This document shows positions 9,683 to 22,728 of a DNA stretch of 64,000 bases, in pieces. Under the pieces are notes generated by a model. The model saw nothing but the letters and a program-made list of their open reading frames with translations. It had not been told where the DNA came from and did no database searches. A program made the translations under genes and the position numbers. The stretch is from Gnetum montanum (lineage: Eukaryota; Streptophyta; Gnetopsida; Gnetales; Gnetaceae): positions 103,040-167,039 of the forward strand of contig MNCI01007880.1 of the NCBI GenBank assembly GCA_015680685.1. The letters run 5' to 3'. The first letter of the stretch is position 1; each line of letters starts with the position of its first letter.

Positions 9683-11197
9683 TGTAGCGACTGAAAATGT
9701 CGGCAGCTGGAAAAACACCAAGAGGTTGTCAATCGTGAGAGTCTTAACCCCGGATCGACGCAAGGGCTATACTAGATAAAACGGAAATGAGGCACCCTGA
9801 ATGGTCTGGTGGATCATACAGGACTTAGTCGGTGTTAATATAACCTTTTGCAAACAGATAATTTGAAAACGGGACTTGTAGCATAAAGTAATCTTTAAAC
9901 GCGAAAGGGGTTGAAAATGATGTAAAATGCAATGATAAGCAAGAAAACAAAGTAAAATGCAATTAGAAAAATGCACCACTTCAAGAATGTGACTTCACTT
10001 TGTCAAGGTGGATACAATTGGTTGTGCGGCGTTGAGGGGCGCAGGGATCCCAAGAGTAACCAAGACGTTTCAAGTAAAACAGTTGTATGCTTGAATGCGG
10101 ACTTGGGAGTCAACAATGCAAAATGTTGTGGGGCTAGTAGAAAAGAGCAGAGCAGAATGCCAAATGGGAATGTCAACTATTTACAGTCTTAAACAAGATG
10201 TTTACAATGCTCAAGAATACAATGCTAACCTTTTGCTCGCCAGCGAGCTAATCCCCCAAAAACCCCACCCCTTGAGTGTTGCTCATTGGGGTATTTATAG
10301 GGCCAAGGGCATGCGAAAGATGAGGTTAGGATGCCACGTGCCCTAGGCCCATGTTGACGTGTCTGTACTACGTGGGCGTGCATGACCATTGGACGAGTCT
10401 ACCATGCTATAATTATGAGCCTGCCATACTGTAATTACATTGTCAGAACTTGGAGACATGTGCCAACGGTCCAAGTAGGTGAAGTGCATTGATGTAGCGT
10501 AACTACTTGCTATGCTACGCTATGCTTTGTAGTATAGCATGTTGGCGTAGCGTAGCATCTTGCTATGCTGCACTATGCTATGCAGCGTGGCATAGCGTAG
10601 CCACCGGTTTGAAGCAAAAACTTGCGTTGCATCCTACTGCATGTGTTGGAAATCTTTGAAGCATGTTGACTATTTATCACATATTTGTTACGTTATGCTA
10701 CGCTATGTAGCGTAGCATAGCATAGCAGTTGGCCTTAGTCGCTAAAACGTTGCCAATCTGCAAACTTTGCTTTTTGCACTGCGAAACTTGCGCCCCCACT
10801 TTGAGATGTCTTTTGTTACTTCCGTAGAGTTGCTACGTTGTGCTATGCTACGTAGCGTAGCATAGCGTAGCAACCAACATGGCCTGCTTTTTGCTGAGTT
10901 TGCTATTTTCTGGTGAAAGAGCCATTGCTGAAGAACTTGGGGCCAAGCGAAGCAACTGTTTTCGAAGGTCGGAGGCGCTGACTAAGTGTATTTGAAATCA
11001 CTAAGTAGGCCGAGCCTTCCTGTCTTGCTCTCGTTACACTTTTGTGTAGGCTGTCAGCTGGATGAATTACGAGGTAGAAAATTTGTCAAACTGTACAGCC
11101 TAAACTCAGAGCGTCCATTTCTTGCCGAAGTGACATGACAGTGCCTGAATTGCGAAGACCTAGTGAAGCAAGGATGCCCTAAAAATTTAGTGTTTCA
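9683..11197 (-). repeat. 5' LTR of element E (1515 bp)
   Basis: In element orientation it starts TGAAACACTAAATTT at 11197 and ends ATTTTCAGTCGCTACA at 9683, matching the end of LTR C. The TATA box TATAAATA is at 10299-10292. U3 (about 10495-10870) holds four to five clusters of interleaved inverted words such as GCTACGCTATG and TAGCGTAGC. Confidence 0.75.
10495..10870. repeat. TACGCTA/TAGCGTA inverted-repeat clusters in U3 of LTR E
   Basis: Clusters at about 10497-10610, 10690-10730 and 10828-10872. The second reads nearly as a perfect palindrome around TATGCTACGCTA then TGTAGCGTAGCATA. They lie upstream (in element orientation) of the TATA box at 10292. Confidence 0.75.
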
Positions 11198-12589
11198 CAA
11201 AGAAGGTACGGCAGCCATTGGAGTAAGTAGTAATGTCAAAGTGGATTTTGAAATCTGCCTGAACGTTATCTTGTTCTGTAAATTTCTTTTCCACGTTAAA
11301 GGTACATCATGATAAAAGAATCTCGCAAGTGAATAACTTTCTCATGAACAAGAAAATCTATCCAGAATATTGGAACGTTAACTCCAAAATTTTTGCACAA
11401 CAGTCCTAGTGAAAAAAATTTATAAACAAATGTTTACCGTCACATGGTGTGTAGGGCATTTTTGAAAATTATGGAGTATGCCATAAATTTGAAAGCACGT
11501 GTTTGAGCATATCCAGAACTCCGTTAAAACTAGCCAGATTTGCCTAGAAATAAAATATAAATAAAATCGTGGTCCTATCAAAAGTAAAAAAGGGGCATCT
11601 CTCCTGTTTAGCTACGGTAAAAATAAACAGTTAATTAATTAAATGATAGATCCGTTAACAAATACGTCTGAAATTAGTCCAGTGAAGTAGATAACGGATT
11701 CCCTTGTTACGTGCTCAGACATGATCAATTAGGCCTATTACGATCTGCTACAGCTACCTGCTGCAAATACTAAAATGAAAAAAAAAACAATATTCTGCCA
11801 AGAAAACAAAACAAAACAAAACATCCCATCATTTCAGATTCACACGTAAACGAATTATAAAAATCAGTCCAAGAAACAGCTCACAATATGCACTAAATCG
11901 CACTAACTATGGGCACTATGCAGTCAACTAAACAAGCAAGGAAAGCAGCAGAAATCAAGCGAAACGTCAATAACCAAGCGTGAACAGTAAGGTAAAGCAA
12001 GGACTTCATGATTCCTGCGAAAACGCAACCAGAATGTATCGTTTACAAAATGTATCGTTTACAAGCCTTGGGACACGGAACTCAAGCAAGGAAGCCACAA
12101 GTGACTTTGATATTATCAATAATAATAATAATAATAAGCACTTTGTGGTTAGCCACCGGCTGGCAGGGCTAAGGCACCTTTGTGTGTGTATGGCAGGGAC
12201 ATGTTGTGCAGCCTGCTCACTGATGCGTCTGCCACGGTAGCTTCAGCTGCGCATCTTCGTAAAGGCCGCTAGCGGTATCGAGTACCTTTAACCGTTTACA
12301 AATTATATATATATATATATATNACAGGTCTATGGTAGTCTTGGGGCTTGTATTTCAGAGGGGCCCCTTGCTTGAACGGATGATACTATAGTTATGTGGC
12401 TATCCAAATGTGTGGCACGTCCAACATATAATGCATTAAAAGAATAATAATGAAAAAAATATATAATAAATAAATTATTATTAAAAATGTTATATTAAAT
12501 CTAATGCTACTTTGGACCTTGCTTATTTGCTATCTCTTATATTACATTTCTTCAATTTTTCTTTGCTTTTTGCCTCATAGTGACCTTGC
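11198..12589. other. AT-rich non-coding stretch between elements E and F
   Basis: No gene is supported in either strand. It contains an (AAAAC)n run near 11803-11822, an (AAT)n run near 12117-12137, a (TA)n run at about 12303-12322 and a single N at 12323 that is probably a contig join. It may be old target DNA or decayed internal sequence of F. Confidence 0.5.
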
Positions 12590-14197
12590 TCGTAAAATAG
12601 GTTCATACCATGGACTACCAAGGCCTAAAATTAGCAATCTTATGGCCCGCTAAGGCCTTAAACTAGCAACATAGCCTACCAAGGCCTTAAATTGACAAAA
12701 GTATGACCATGTTTAACCATGTTTGATCCTACATTACCTTGTATTGCCTTACAACCTTTGTTGACATCACTTGGATGCTTGTATGACCTTTGCTTCAACA
12801 TTTTGTCTCATTTATGCATTATTACCATAGTATTTTGCATTATTGTTGGCGTTATTTTATTGGTTTTATCAATTTTTTAATCATTTTATTACACAGGTGC
12901 CATGTGATATGTTTATATTGTTATGTAGGATTGATCTAGGAGGATAAAAGGACAAATTGGACTAGCATCAAAGCCTAGATGGGCCTCTCTTGTGATGTTA
13001 TTAGGTCAAATTTCGAAACCTTAAGCCTGAAACCATTCTACTATATAGCCATAACACCCTCAAGTAGCTTGACTACCACTAACCTCAAAGCCTGAAACAT
13101 CATGGAGGGTCCTTAGTCAAACTTCCCATTTAAGACTAGGATGGTGAAAAGAAAACACATAGGACTAGGTTTCTCATGAAAAATTAAGCCTGCTTATGAC
13201 CTCATCAAACCCTTGTTATGCATATTAAAGCCATCCCATATCCCTGATTACATCTAACACTCACATATTTGCATGTAGTGTTGTTTACTATTATTGACAA
13301 GTTTCAATGAATGACTGATGTTGACGATTTTGATAGTGTATGACAAGCGAGCCTACTTTCCGTGGCCTGCCATGGCCTAAAACTAATGAAACCATAGCCT
13401 ACCAAGGCCTTAAACTAGCATCAACAGCATGCCAGGTCCTGAAACTCGTACAACCATGGTCTGCCATGGCCTAAAATTGGTGAGACGACAACTTGTCAAG
13501 GCCTTAAATCGATACCATGGCCTACTAAGGCCTTAAACCATCACCACAACCTACCAAGGCCTTAAACTGGAAACATGAGCTGCCAAGGCCTTAAACCAGC
13601 ACCATGGTTTGCTAAGATTTTAAACTAGCATCACGACTTGCCAAGGCCTTAAACTAGCAACACCAATGACCTATGATCACTAGATCTGCTACACTATTCT
13701 ACATGGCCTTCTATATTTCATTGTAACAACATGATTATTTGTTTGGTTTTCTTGTCCTCTTGTAGTTGTGTTTGCAAAATGAAGCCTTGGATCATCGCAA
13801 GGGTGCAACTCATTATGGTAGTAAAGTCACCACATGACCTTGATGTGCAAGATTTGGTGATTTTATCCTACTTTGTTAAGAGTGCTTGTACCATTTCCCT
13901 CCATCGAACACCACTCCTTGAGCCTAACCCCATAACCCGATTATAACCTTTCTTACCTTGGATAGCAATGTTAACCAATTGATTGCCACTCATGCACTAT
14001 AGCCATATGATATCTCTCTATCATGCTCTATCCTCAAGTCCACTTGAATGTGACATAGCTCATTCAATGGAAAACCATTAAGTCCATTGAGCGTAACACA
14101 TCTCGCTTGATGGAAAAACCACTAAGTCCATTGAGTGTAATACAAATAACTTAATGGGAAATCTACATCAAATTGGCCTTGGCAATGAAACCCAATG
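12590..14197 (+). mobile_element. Element F, left fragment: post-pol repeats
   Basis: Array units with AAGGCC(T)TAAACTAGCA occur at about 12600-12700 and 13355-13665. Between them is AT-rich non-coding DNA. After the array come TTTTCTTGTCCTCTTGTAG and GTGTTTGCAAAATGAAG, the same words that follow array 3 in element A. The fragment is broken at 14198 by element B and resumes at 29219 (hairpin and 3' LTR). Confidence 0.65.
14193..14197. other. Target-site duplication of element B, left copy (CAATG)
   Basis: CAATG directly before the TG of the 5' LTR. The same five bases occur at 29219-29223 directly after the 3' LTR. Confidence 0.75.
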
Positions 14198-15377
14198 TGA
14201 AACACTGTGAAATTTCGAGACCCTGATAATTCAGCAAAGTCTCGAAGTTTAGGCAAGGATCTCCACAAGTGCAACATCAAGACATCCAGGCGATGGAAGC
14301 ACAAAAAATAGTGGCACATCTTGGAAAGTTTTCTTTTTCGGCTAAGGGCCTTCTACGCTACGCTACGCAACTCAGTGTAGCAGACTCCAGGAGGACAGAA
14401 CAAAACAAGGGATGCACAGTGACAACACTTCAACTTTGCAAGTTAACCATGTTCAAAACTTTAACTTTTTGCATGCTACGCCATGTTACGCTATGTAGCA
14501 TAACGCAAGAAGCACAGTTAATTTAGCTTCAACAACAAGGATAACAAAATTCAAGTAGTAGCAGTCATTATGCTACGACACTCTTTCCAGCGTATCATAG
14601 CGTAGCCGCAGGATAGTTTATTACTAAAGATCTAGAAATCCTTCAACGCTAAAGACAAGAGTGGTTACACTATACTATGCTTCAGAGCATAGCACAGCGT
14701 AGCGTCACAAGCTTCAACTATGGCACATTAGGTCAATAGCATTTTGCGGGCCCAAGACACACGTCATCTAAACTGTGTTTTTCTCCTAACCCTAATCTTA
14801 TCAATACCCCAGCGAACAACACTCAAAGGGTTAGTAGTTTTGGCAAAAATTGGCAAGAAGATAAGAAAGAGTTGGCAATAAAAAGAGCATCGATAGAGAT
14901 AGAGAGAAGCTTTTGGTCAGAGATTTCAAGTTAGCAAACATTTTGCTTCTAGCCTGACTCCCTTACGCCCAGATTGGCTAGTGAACAAGGTAGATTGGCC
15001 TTTGCTTGTTTAATCTCTAAATAGTTTCTTATTGGTGGCAGATACTTCGTCCAAAGTAGAGTCCGCTTGCAAATCCCATTGTGTTCATCATATTTTTCTA
15101 TAAGATAAATCCCAAATCTTGGGATCGTACATTCTCCAAATTCAATTCATTGCACCTTATTTACATTGATTTTATAGTCATTTTGCATAGTTTACATCAT
15201 TATCATTACCTTCAAGATTTGGTCTTGGAGCAGATCTCGTTTTCTCGTCAATCAACATTATATTCTCACATTAAATTGTTACCTCGTTACACCATCGTTA
15301 ATAAGTTTATTAACTAAGCAAGTCCCTATTCAATTAGGAAGACCATTCATGGCACCTTGGATTTCTTTTCTCCAACA
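14198..15377 (+). repeat. 5' LTR of element B, 3' end deleted
   Basis: Begins TGAAACACTGTGAAATTTC and aligns with the 3' LTR at 27962 onward through TTTTCTCCAACA at 15377. The matching 3' LTR continues about 65 bases further. Over the first 80 bases the two LTRs differ at four sites, three of them transitions. The TATA position reads TATCAATA (14799-14806), where the 3' LTR has TATAAATA. Confidence 0.85.
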
Positions 15378-15379
15378 CA

Positions 15380-17896
15380 ATCGATGGTTGTTGATCCACT
15401 CACACCACCTACCAAGTGGTGGATCACACAAGCGGTACCGCCTACAGGGATAGTTCCAACTGTATCACTCACAAGCCATGCTGCTGCCCTTATCCTACCA
15501 CCAAACATGGCTCCTCCTGCTATTCCACAACCAACCTCTTCATCCTTAGGTCTAGATCAAGCCTTCCAGCTTATTCAAACCCTTACCGAGGAGGTTGAAC
15601 CCCTCAAGGCTATTAGTTCTGATATAGTACACGTCATGGATTTCTACCATGACGATCTTATCAGTCCAGCCATACCCATCTTGCTGTTACCTCCTGGGAT
15701 GCCACTTTCCCATTTCAAAAAATAAAATGGGGAAGGTGATCCCAATGCTCATCTAGTTACTTTTAGGTCAGAGTCATTGTTGCTGCAACAATGGCCACGT
15801 ACCATCATCTGCATCTTTGCTATGTCCCTAACGGGTAAAGCTTTGGATTGGTATCATGCACTTCCTCACTTTTTCATCTCGACCTTGGAAGAGCTGCTAA
15901 CTCAATTCGTGACTTGTTTCAAATACAACCTAAAGCCAGAGGTCACGCTAGACCAGCTAATGGGAGTTAAGCAGGATCCACTCGAGCTAGTCCAAAAGCT
16001 TATATAGCAGTGGAGTACCACCTTGAATGAAATTCGCGAACCCATTGTCGAGGCCCATCTGTTGGAAATCTTCAAGGAGGCATTCAATGACTTCATTAAG
16101 TCTAAACTATATTACCTCACTCCCTGATCCCTTAGCCAAGCCTTTGCTTAGACTAAGAGCATCTAAGATGCGGTAGAGACTAACAAAGACCCAGCATTGT
16201 GAGCTACTCAAGAATCCCTCCTTGGCCCTGCCAAATGAACCACCAATTCCCAAAAACTTCATATTGGACCATTTCTACAACTACCACCAGTTGTGTGAAC
16301 ATGACATAGATTACTGTTGGGTATTAAAAGATGACATTCAATGCATGATTAAACAAGGTAAGCTGATCCTTGACTGCAGTAGTCCAGTTTGCCTAGAAAA
16401 CTAATCTATGCACATGTACCAAGACTCGTTAAATGCAAATAACATAGGCTACACTATCAATGTAGTGGGTATGGAAGGCGATGGCTAGGAATAGCTGAAG
16501 AAACCCTTTCTACTACGTGTGTCTCCTCATCCACCTTAGATGAAAAATCTATTAACATCAACAGGCATGATGTAGCAGCAGCCTTTTTCCCTCCGAGTTC
16601 CACCTTGGAAGTCTAATCCATGGTCGAATGTCGTTAAAGCTATAGCCCAGCTCGCGCCCATACCTAAGGAGGCACCCTTTTTCATTAGGGTGTCAAAGCC
16701 ATTAGTTGCTCCTACTATGTAGGGGCAAACATCTAAGTTAATGCCCCAACCTCAACCCACAATGAGAGGAGAAGGGTGTATGAGAGATAAAATGGCCAAG
16801 GACCGTGTTATGCTGGGGTTTCCTAAGCCTACCCCTCTTGCCTCAATGCCCTTGACTCCGTCTCCCCCTAAAAAGGATGATGTTATGCAGATGCGACCAT
16901 ATTCTCCCTACCCAAGAAAAGATAGTCCTCAACCAAAAACCATTCCTCCCTGAGAGATCTGTCTCCTGGGATGAATGGAAGAAGAACAGGGCAACAAACA
17001 GCCAAACCATGGGCATAATCTCCTTAACACTTTTATGTAAGTTAAGCAAGCTCTAAAATAGAAAAATACAATACTGAGCTTGCATAACTTGCTGATGACT
17101 TCCCAAAAGCATCGTAAATCCATGGTTCACATGCTAACATCCATACCCATGGACGAAAGCTTGCCAGCAGATGAAGAAGCAATCCATTCGATCATGCTTC
17201 CTCCCACTACTGAAAAACCACGGTCTTCCCAACTGAAATTTCATGATGAGTCCATTAAGAATGACCCAGAAAAGGGTCAAGTGACAATAGCACCCATGTT
17301 CATCACTATTCAGATTGACCAGTATAGGATTTGGAGAGTACACGTAGATGACAGGGCTACTGCCAATTTCATTCCATTTCCCATAGTAGAAAAATTGGCT
17401 TTGATTGACCAGATCAATCCCACTACAATGTCATGTTTGAAATCATTTAATGGGGCACGAGTGCAAGTTAAGGGAATAGTGTAGATCAACTTTGTAGCAG
17501 GGGATCAATTCCCCACAAACGTAATGTTTATCGTCGTCGAGGAGATGCTCGGCTTCAACCTAATCTTGGGGAGGTCTTGGTTGGCTCAACTAAGGGCCGT
17601 ATCATCACCCATTCATCAAGAAATCCACTTGCCCTATGCAGGAGGGGAAGTGATCATCCACGGTGATAAGATGATTCCTAAAGCTATTAACAACGTGGAG
17701 ATGAAATAGGGTTCAGAGATTGAAATCCCTGAAGATTAAACTCTTGTCCCAACAATTGAACAAGCCAACATAGTGGCTAATGAAATCTTGACTTGGGCTG
17801 AACTACCCTTCCAGGGAGGAGATGGTAGCATAGAGGAGGGGAGTAATAAACCTCCTCATCCATACATGTCGTCAAATCTAAAAATGATCAAGAAGT
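15380..17896 (+). pseudogene. gag-pro: gag-pro of element B, N-terminus deleted
   Basis: Matches gag-pro of C from TKWWITQ onward, so about 350 N-terminal codons are missing. Capsid region: GLDQAFQLIQTLTEEV, LTGKALDWYHALP, NEIREPI. Zinc knuckle at about 16270: FYNYHQLCEHDIDYCW, where the first Cys is now Tyr. Protease at about 17340: VHVDDRATANF, in which the Gly of the D-x-G active site is Arg, then GFNLILGRSWL. Stops include TAG where C has Gln (QKLI followed by TAG at 16005). The end at about 17890 is followed by array 1. Confidence 0.85.
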
Positions 17897-18009
17897 AGTT
17901 GCCGATCTAATAAATAAACATGTTAGCATGGCATGTTATATTAGTCCACATTATTTACTATTACGCAATTTACATTCTTTCTCATCGCATTGTTATTGTT
18001 ACACTTTTT

Positions 18010-18215
18010 TCACGATGGTGTGGCCCAAAATGGCCTTAAACTATCAGCGGCCCGAAATGGCCTTAAACTATTTACAGCCAGCTATGGCCTAAAACTGGCA
18101 ATTCTATTTATTCTTTTTCATGTGTGATGGCCTAGCCTGAAATGGCCTTAAACTATCACTGGCCCGAAATGGCCTTCAACTATCGCAGGCCCATAGTGGC
18201 CTAAAATGTGTAACC
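18010..18215 (+). repeat. Array 1 of element B
   Basis: Five units of GGCCCGAAATGGCC type, each followed by TTAAACTATC, two blocks separated by an AT-rich stretch. It lies between protease and the 3' end of the antisense gene, as in C (58829-59110) and G (31480-31680). Confidence 0.8.
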
Positions 18216-18319
18216 TTTCTAACAATGCATTTTTCTTCATAAACATCAAAATTAAAAGAAAAAAACCTTTCTTTTACAAAAATCATTAACCAACATAAAA
18301 TCCAAAAAAAATGTTATAC

Positions 18320-18325
18320 TTTATT
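18320..18325 (-). terminator. Poly(A) signal AATAAA of the antisense gene of B
   Basis: AATAAA on the minus strand, about 42 bases after the antisense stop codon at 18367. Element C has AATAAA about 55 bases after the corresponding stop. Confidence 0.5.
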
Positions 18326-18366
18326 CCCTTTTGTTACAACAAAAATCCTTGACCAATATTGCTACG

Positions 18367-21300
18367 CTACACATCTCTATCATCACCACCTCCATCTACT
18401 TCACCTAACCCCACATCTGCCTCATGAGGATCTTCCTCATGAAGATCTTCTATGGGTGGATCCTCTTCATGGGGATGATCCTCCCTGTGAGGCTTCTCCT
18501 CATGGAGATCATCTTCATGTCGATCCTACAATTTGACATGAGAAAAATGTTAGCATCCCAAATAAGAATTACGCATAAGAAAAAAATACAACACTTACAC
18601 AGCTTACCTGTGATGGTCCTACGTTGGCCACGAAAGGAATTTGTTCTAGGCCGACTGACAGACATCGCATAATCTCATCTTTAGTGAGATCTACCCAAAC
18701 ACCATCTCCTAGATCAGTTCCAGCCTTGACCTTTCCCTTTTCCATAGGAGTCCACTAGGGTGGCTCACGAAAAAAGGAAGGGATAGTAGTCTCCCTGCCA
18801 GGGAGGGTCATCTCTCTCTCAAGGGAGGCACTCACTATCACTTGCTCCTAAAACTTTTCATATGCTATAGAAGCATCGATGACATCAAGGAATAGCCAGA
18901 GAGACCACACTTCAACCGTGGAATCCTTGTAATGTTGGTGGTAGGTAGCACATTCCTGCTTATACATGTGCTTATGATTTTTCTGTGCCTACCCCTATTC
19001 CTGGACCCTCGCACTAAAGTCCTTCCAATCTTGGTTCTTCTAGGCTAGGAGATCCATTTGCATTCCTACCAACCATTCAATACCAGGTGTAGTCAATCAC
19101 AGTTGTCCACCAATTCCCATCATTGGTATCTCAAGCTTGTAGAAATTTGTTTCTGGACTCAAGGTCCTCAACCCTAGTAGTTAGGGCCATTTTCTCTTTT
19201 TTGTTTCTTTCTACAACCTCCTCCAGAGGTCTTCATTGATATTCTAACTCTCCCATAGAGAAAGGGCTGAGCGTAATGCACATTTACACATCTCATCGTA
19301 AACGCAACATGGCACTTTGGTCACCTCTGGTGAGGGTTCAGGGGCAACATCTACATTCATAGGCTCTTTAGGATTCCCTTGAAGGTAAGATGCTATAACA
19401 TGAAGATGATAATTAGATGCAACAGGAAACGTAATGTGACAATTTCAATAATTCCCACATAACAATAGTGACATACCAATATCAAGATTGATTCACTCCA
19501 AGAGACTGATCATATCATTCACAATTACCTCCAAGAAAGCAAATTTGTCAAGGGCCTCAGCCCAATGTTGAGTAGGGGTTGCGAACGAAGGTACGCCACT
19601 ATTATCAGAAGTGCCTACTATGCAAACAAAACGAGTTAAACATAACATAGTAGACAAAGGAAAAATTTGAGATGCTACAATAATGCAAAGATTCTATCTA
19701 GCAAACCTGCATGGGTAATAATAGGAAGATTTTCCTTCAAAGAAAGGTCAAGCAGGTAGTCAAACTCACCAGCGATGGACTACTCCTCCCTTTCCAGCCC
19801 ATCCAAAAGGGCCATGACATCTTCTATGCTCATGTTCCCTTCAAGAATAGGAGCCTGCATGCTACCTATGTTCTTAACAGGGGCCTCCTTTTCCAAAACT
19901 GGGGTCCCTTCCCCACACCATAGGACTATGGCCCTTGTTTCAGGGGTCAGTCCCTCTACATCTTTCCCTTTCCTGTAAAATGCATCATAGTTAGCAAAAA
20001 ATTTACTCACTTTTCATGAGTGCTACATGACGCAAAGACATCTATACGTAGCGTAATGTACGTTAACTAATCAGGAACTCCTCAACTTACTAGCCAGGGG
20101 ATGGCTCCTATGAAACTTAATACGTAGTTTCCTTCTCTCTTCACCAATCAGGCCAGGAGACTCCACGGCCGAACGATGCTTTTTCCACTGAACTGATGAA
20201 GCTACTATTTTTGCTACCATCACTTCCCCCTTGACACACTACCATTGTAATAAGGGGGTGCCCCACCCATGTTGTCTTGGCCTCAGATGGCAGGCACCAC
20301 TCGATTCCTAGTCGTTAGTGAAAATGACTCTCCGATATCTTCAGGAGGATCTTGGGATCAGACGGTGTGGAAGACCTGGAAAATCCACAGCTTGGAGATC
20401 TGGTTATGATCCTACTACACATAGACTGCATCCATGTGAACCACCAGGAATTTGGAAAAATGTTGCAAACAAGCTATGAAAAAGGAAAAATGCACGTTGA
20501 AACGAGACTCAAGATTCTTTCGAAGCTTGACCATTTTAGCCTGTAGGCCTTCAGCAAGGTGCTTGGCCCAATTATAGCATGTCCCCTCCTCCATAACCTC
20601 CCACATGATCTAAGCCTACTCTATTCCAAGGATTTTTCTTTGGAAGAGTAGCTCAGGGAAACCATAAGCACAGAAGAGGGGATAAATGATGCTAGCCACC
20701 TCTAGCTTGATCTTCTTAGCGTAGATGCCCTTTGGCTCTTTTTTAACCCCTATCCACTCCTCTATGTCCTTATGATGTTTAGAACTTCTTTTTGATCTCT
20801 CTTCCACTGGGAGACCATCAGAAGGAATGCAAAAAAATTAGTAAATAGTTAAGCATTAATATCAAAAATCACGCACACATTACACACGCACGTGTGAAAA
20901 TGCTCGGCTTGTTCGCTGAAGGAGTTGACTAGGGCTAAAATTTTGGGTACTGTGACATCGGGGGTCATAGCTAGAAATAGCTCCATCAGTCCAACTTCTC
21001 AGAGGTTATTGGTTATGGTAGCTGGGACCACTCTGTGGCAAAGCCAACGTTGTGCTTCATTTATGTCACCATAGCGAAAGAAGATGTTGGTTGCGTCATG
21101 CCCAAAGGCTATCACTGTGACCTCCCGCGATTCTTTAACTATAAACATAAAAAAATAAGTTAGAAAAAACAATAAAATAATAAAATCTTATACACTATTT
21201 TCATTCCATAGGGTCATATAGTTGATCAGCGTAGCGTAACTTACCTCATCCAAAAGGTAAAGGAAATGGTTGGATGTTCTCTTGCACATCGTCAACGGTG

Positions 21301-22728
21301 ATGGGATGATCCAATGTCCACTCCTTATCTAGCCATCCGGAGTCTCTACACTTGACAAAGAATTTGGCATACTAGATAGGGTAGTGTTGAATTTCAAATC
21401 CTAGTTGTCCCAGGACATCAGCATGCACAATGCTGATGGAAGTGAATTCCTTTATGGTTGTTTGGGCCATAGATAACATGTTCGTATCACCTTAGAGACC
21501 ATCCGCATCAATAAAAAACCTATGCCACAAAATATAGAAAACTATTTACATATAACGCAAAATCAAATAGCAGTTAACACATCACAATACCTTGACAACA
21601 CTTACCCTTCGACATAATACACGATGCCATGTGGGTTTTGAAAATAAGTTATGAGATGATGAGCTATGAACAACATGTTGTAGGCATGATAAAAATTAAA
21701 CCTGGGAATCTCCCATTTTCAAGATAAGCTCCTAAAACCCTTGACACGCTATTCATGGTCTCTTCCCCCTACGACCTTGATTGAGCCATCCACCAGAAAT
21801 GTTAAGATGCTCTGTGTTGACCCAATCAACAACGTTTCCCAAATGGTGACGGTTATCTCAATCGACAAATGCGACCAAATAATTATGCTAAAGTTATGCA
21901 ACAAAAATTGTAGAAATTCCCGTGTGCCTATTCGGAACCAAACTACCTCTCCCCCTACACGAGCATGGGGAGGAGGAACATTGGCCATGGGAGTATTTAG
22001 ACAGCATAAAATGCCCACAATGTCCAAAATGATCAAGACAGGCTTTAGTGTGACCCTTTACAATAAAACAAATTCCCATTAGAAAATAATTTAGACATGC
22101 TAACAATGCCAAAAAAATCAAAAAAAACTCACAAGAATCCATTATGCAACACTGGGGTTCTCGCTACCTTGGCTCCCAAAAAATCACATGTTACGCTATA
22201 GATGCACTACCAAAACTGCCAGAACCCTTGCAATGGTGCAAGGTCTATCTATGACAACAGTGATATAGGTAATACAATGTATTACCCTAGCATAACACGT
22301 GACCATTATGGGAAAGACAACAAAACCCCGCTTGCACTATACAAAGGTATAACACCTAAACTTTTTATCAGTTACACATTGTGTTTATACAACATTACCC
22401 ATGACTTTCCAAACCCTTATGATGGTGTAAGGTCTGTCTCTAACAACGGCGATAGGGGTAATGTTACAAACCTCCATAGCGTAACTATCAAAGGCAGGTA
22501 TCAACACCCAACGTAGTGTGCATTTTCGAAATAAATACAAATTATAGCACAATGGCAGTGAAAATAACTCAACGCAAGTAGCACACAAGGAAGGTGAAGA
22601 GTGACTTACTATGTGAGTAGAGTAACTTCCCAAGTTTCAACTAACGCCTTCAAAATTTACCCTAGAATTTCTTGTACTTCATCAATCTTGGCCAACTTGG
22701 CATGTTTACATTTAGTCTTCGGTGCCAT
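18367..22728 (-). pseudogene. Antisense FCP1-like gene of element B, eight exons
   Basis: Exon 1 22728-22610 (MAPKTK, 119 nt as in C), exon 2 22055-21606 (450 nt), exon 3 21519-21245 (275 nt as in C), exon 4 from 21138 to about 20090, exons 5 and 6 near 19960-19740 and 19610-19476, exon 7 19392-18608, exon 8 18525-18367. Exon 2 carries the phosphatase-like strand VLIILDIVGILCC, FLQFLLHNFSIIIWS and TYFQNPHGIVYY; the DDSP motif is replaced by AHHL. Exon 4: FRYGDINEAQRWL, VNSFSEQAEHF, and MWEVMEEGTCYNWAKHLAEG. Exon 7 ends DEIMRCLS...PFVANVGPSQ. Exon 8 is an acidic His/Glu tail with repeated HEEDP. Several stops occur in exons 1-4. All junction phases that I could check agree with C. No known family is assigned beyond exons 2-3. 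Confidence 0.75.

Larger units (their letters stand above)
8709..11197 (-). mobile_element. Element E: Tat-like retrotransposon, minus strand, 5' part only
   Basis: On the minus strand: 5' LTR 11197-9683, PBS at 9676-9659, leader with a duplicated segment, then the start of gag running left to 8709, where element A interrupts it. The rest of E would continue left of the 5' LTR of A, outside the window. Confidence 0.75.

Noticed and set aside
11980-12240. 86-codon frame as a host gene
   Set aside because: It contains an AAT microsatellite, has no domain and no splice or promoter support.
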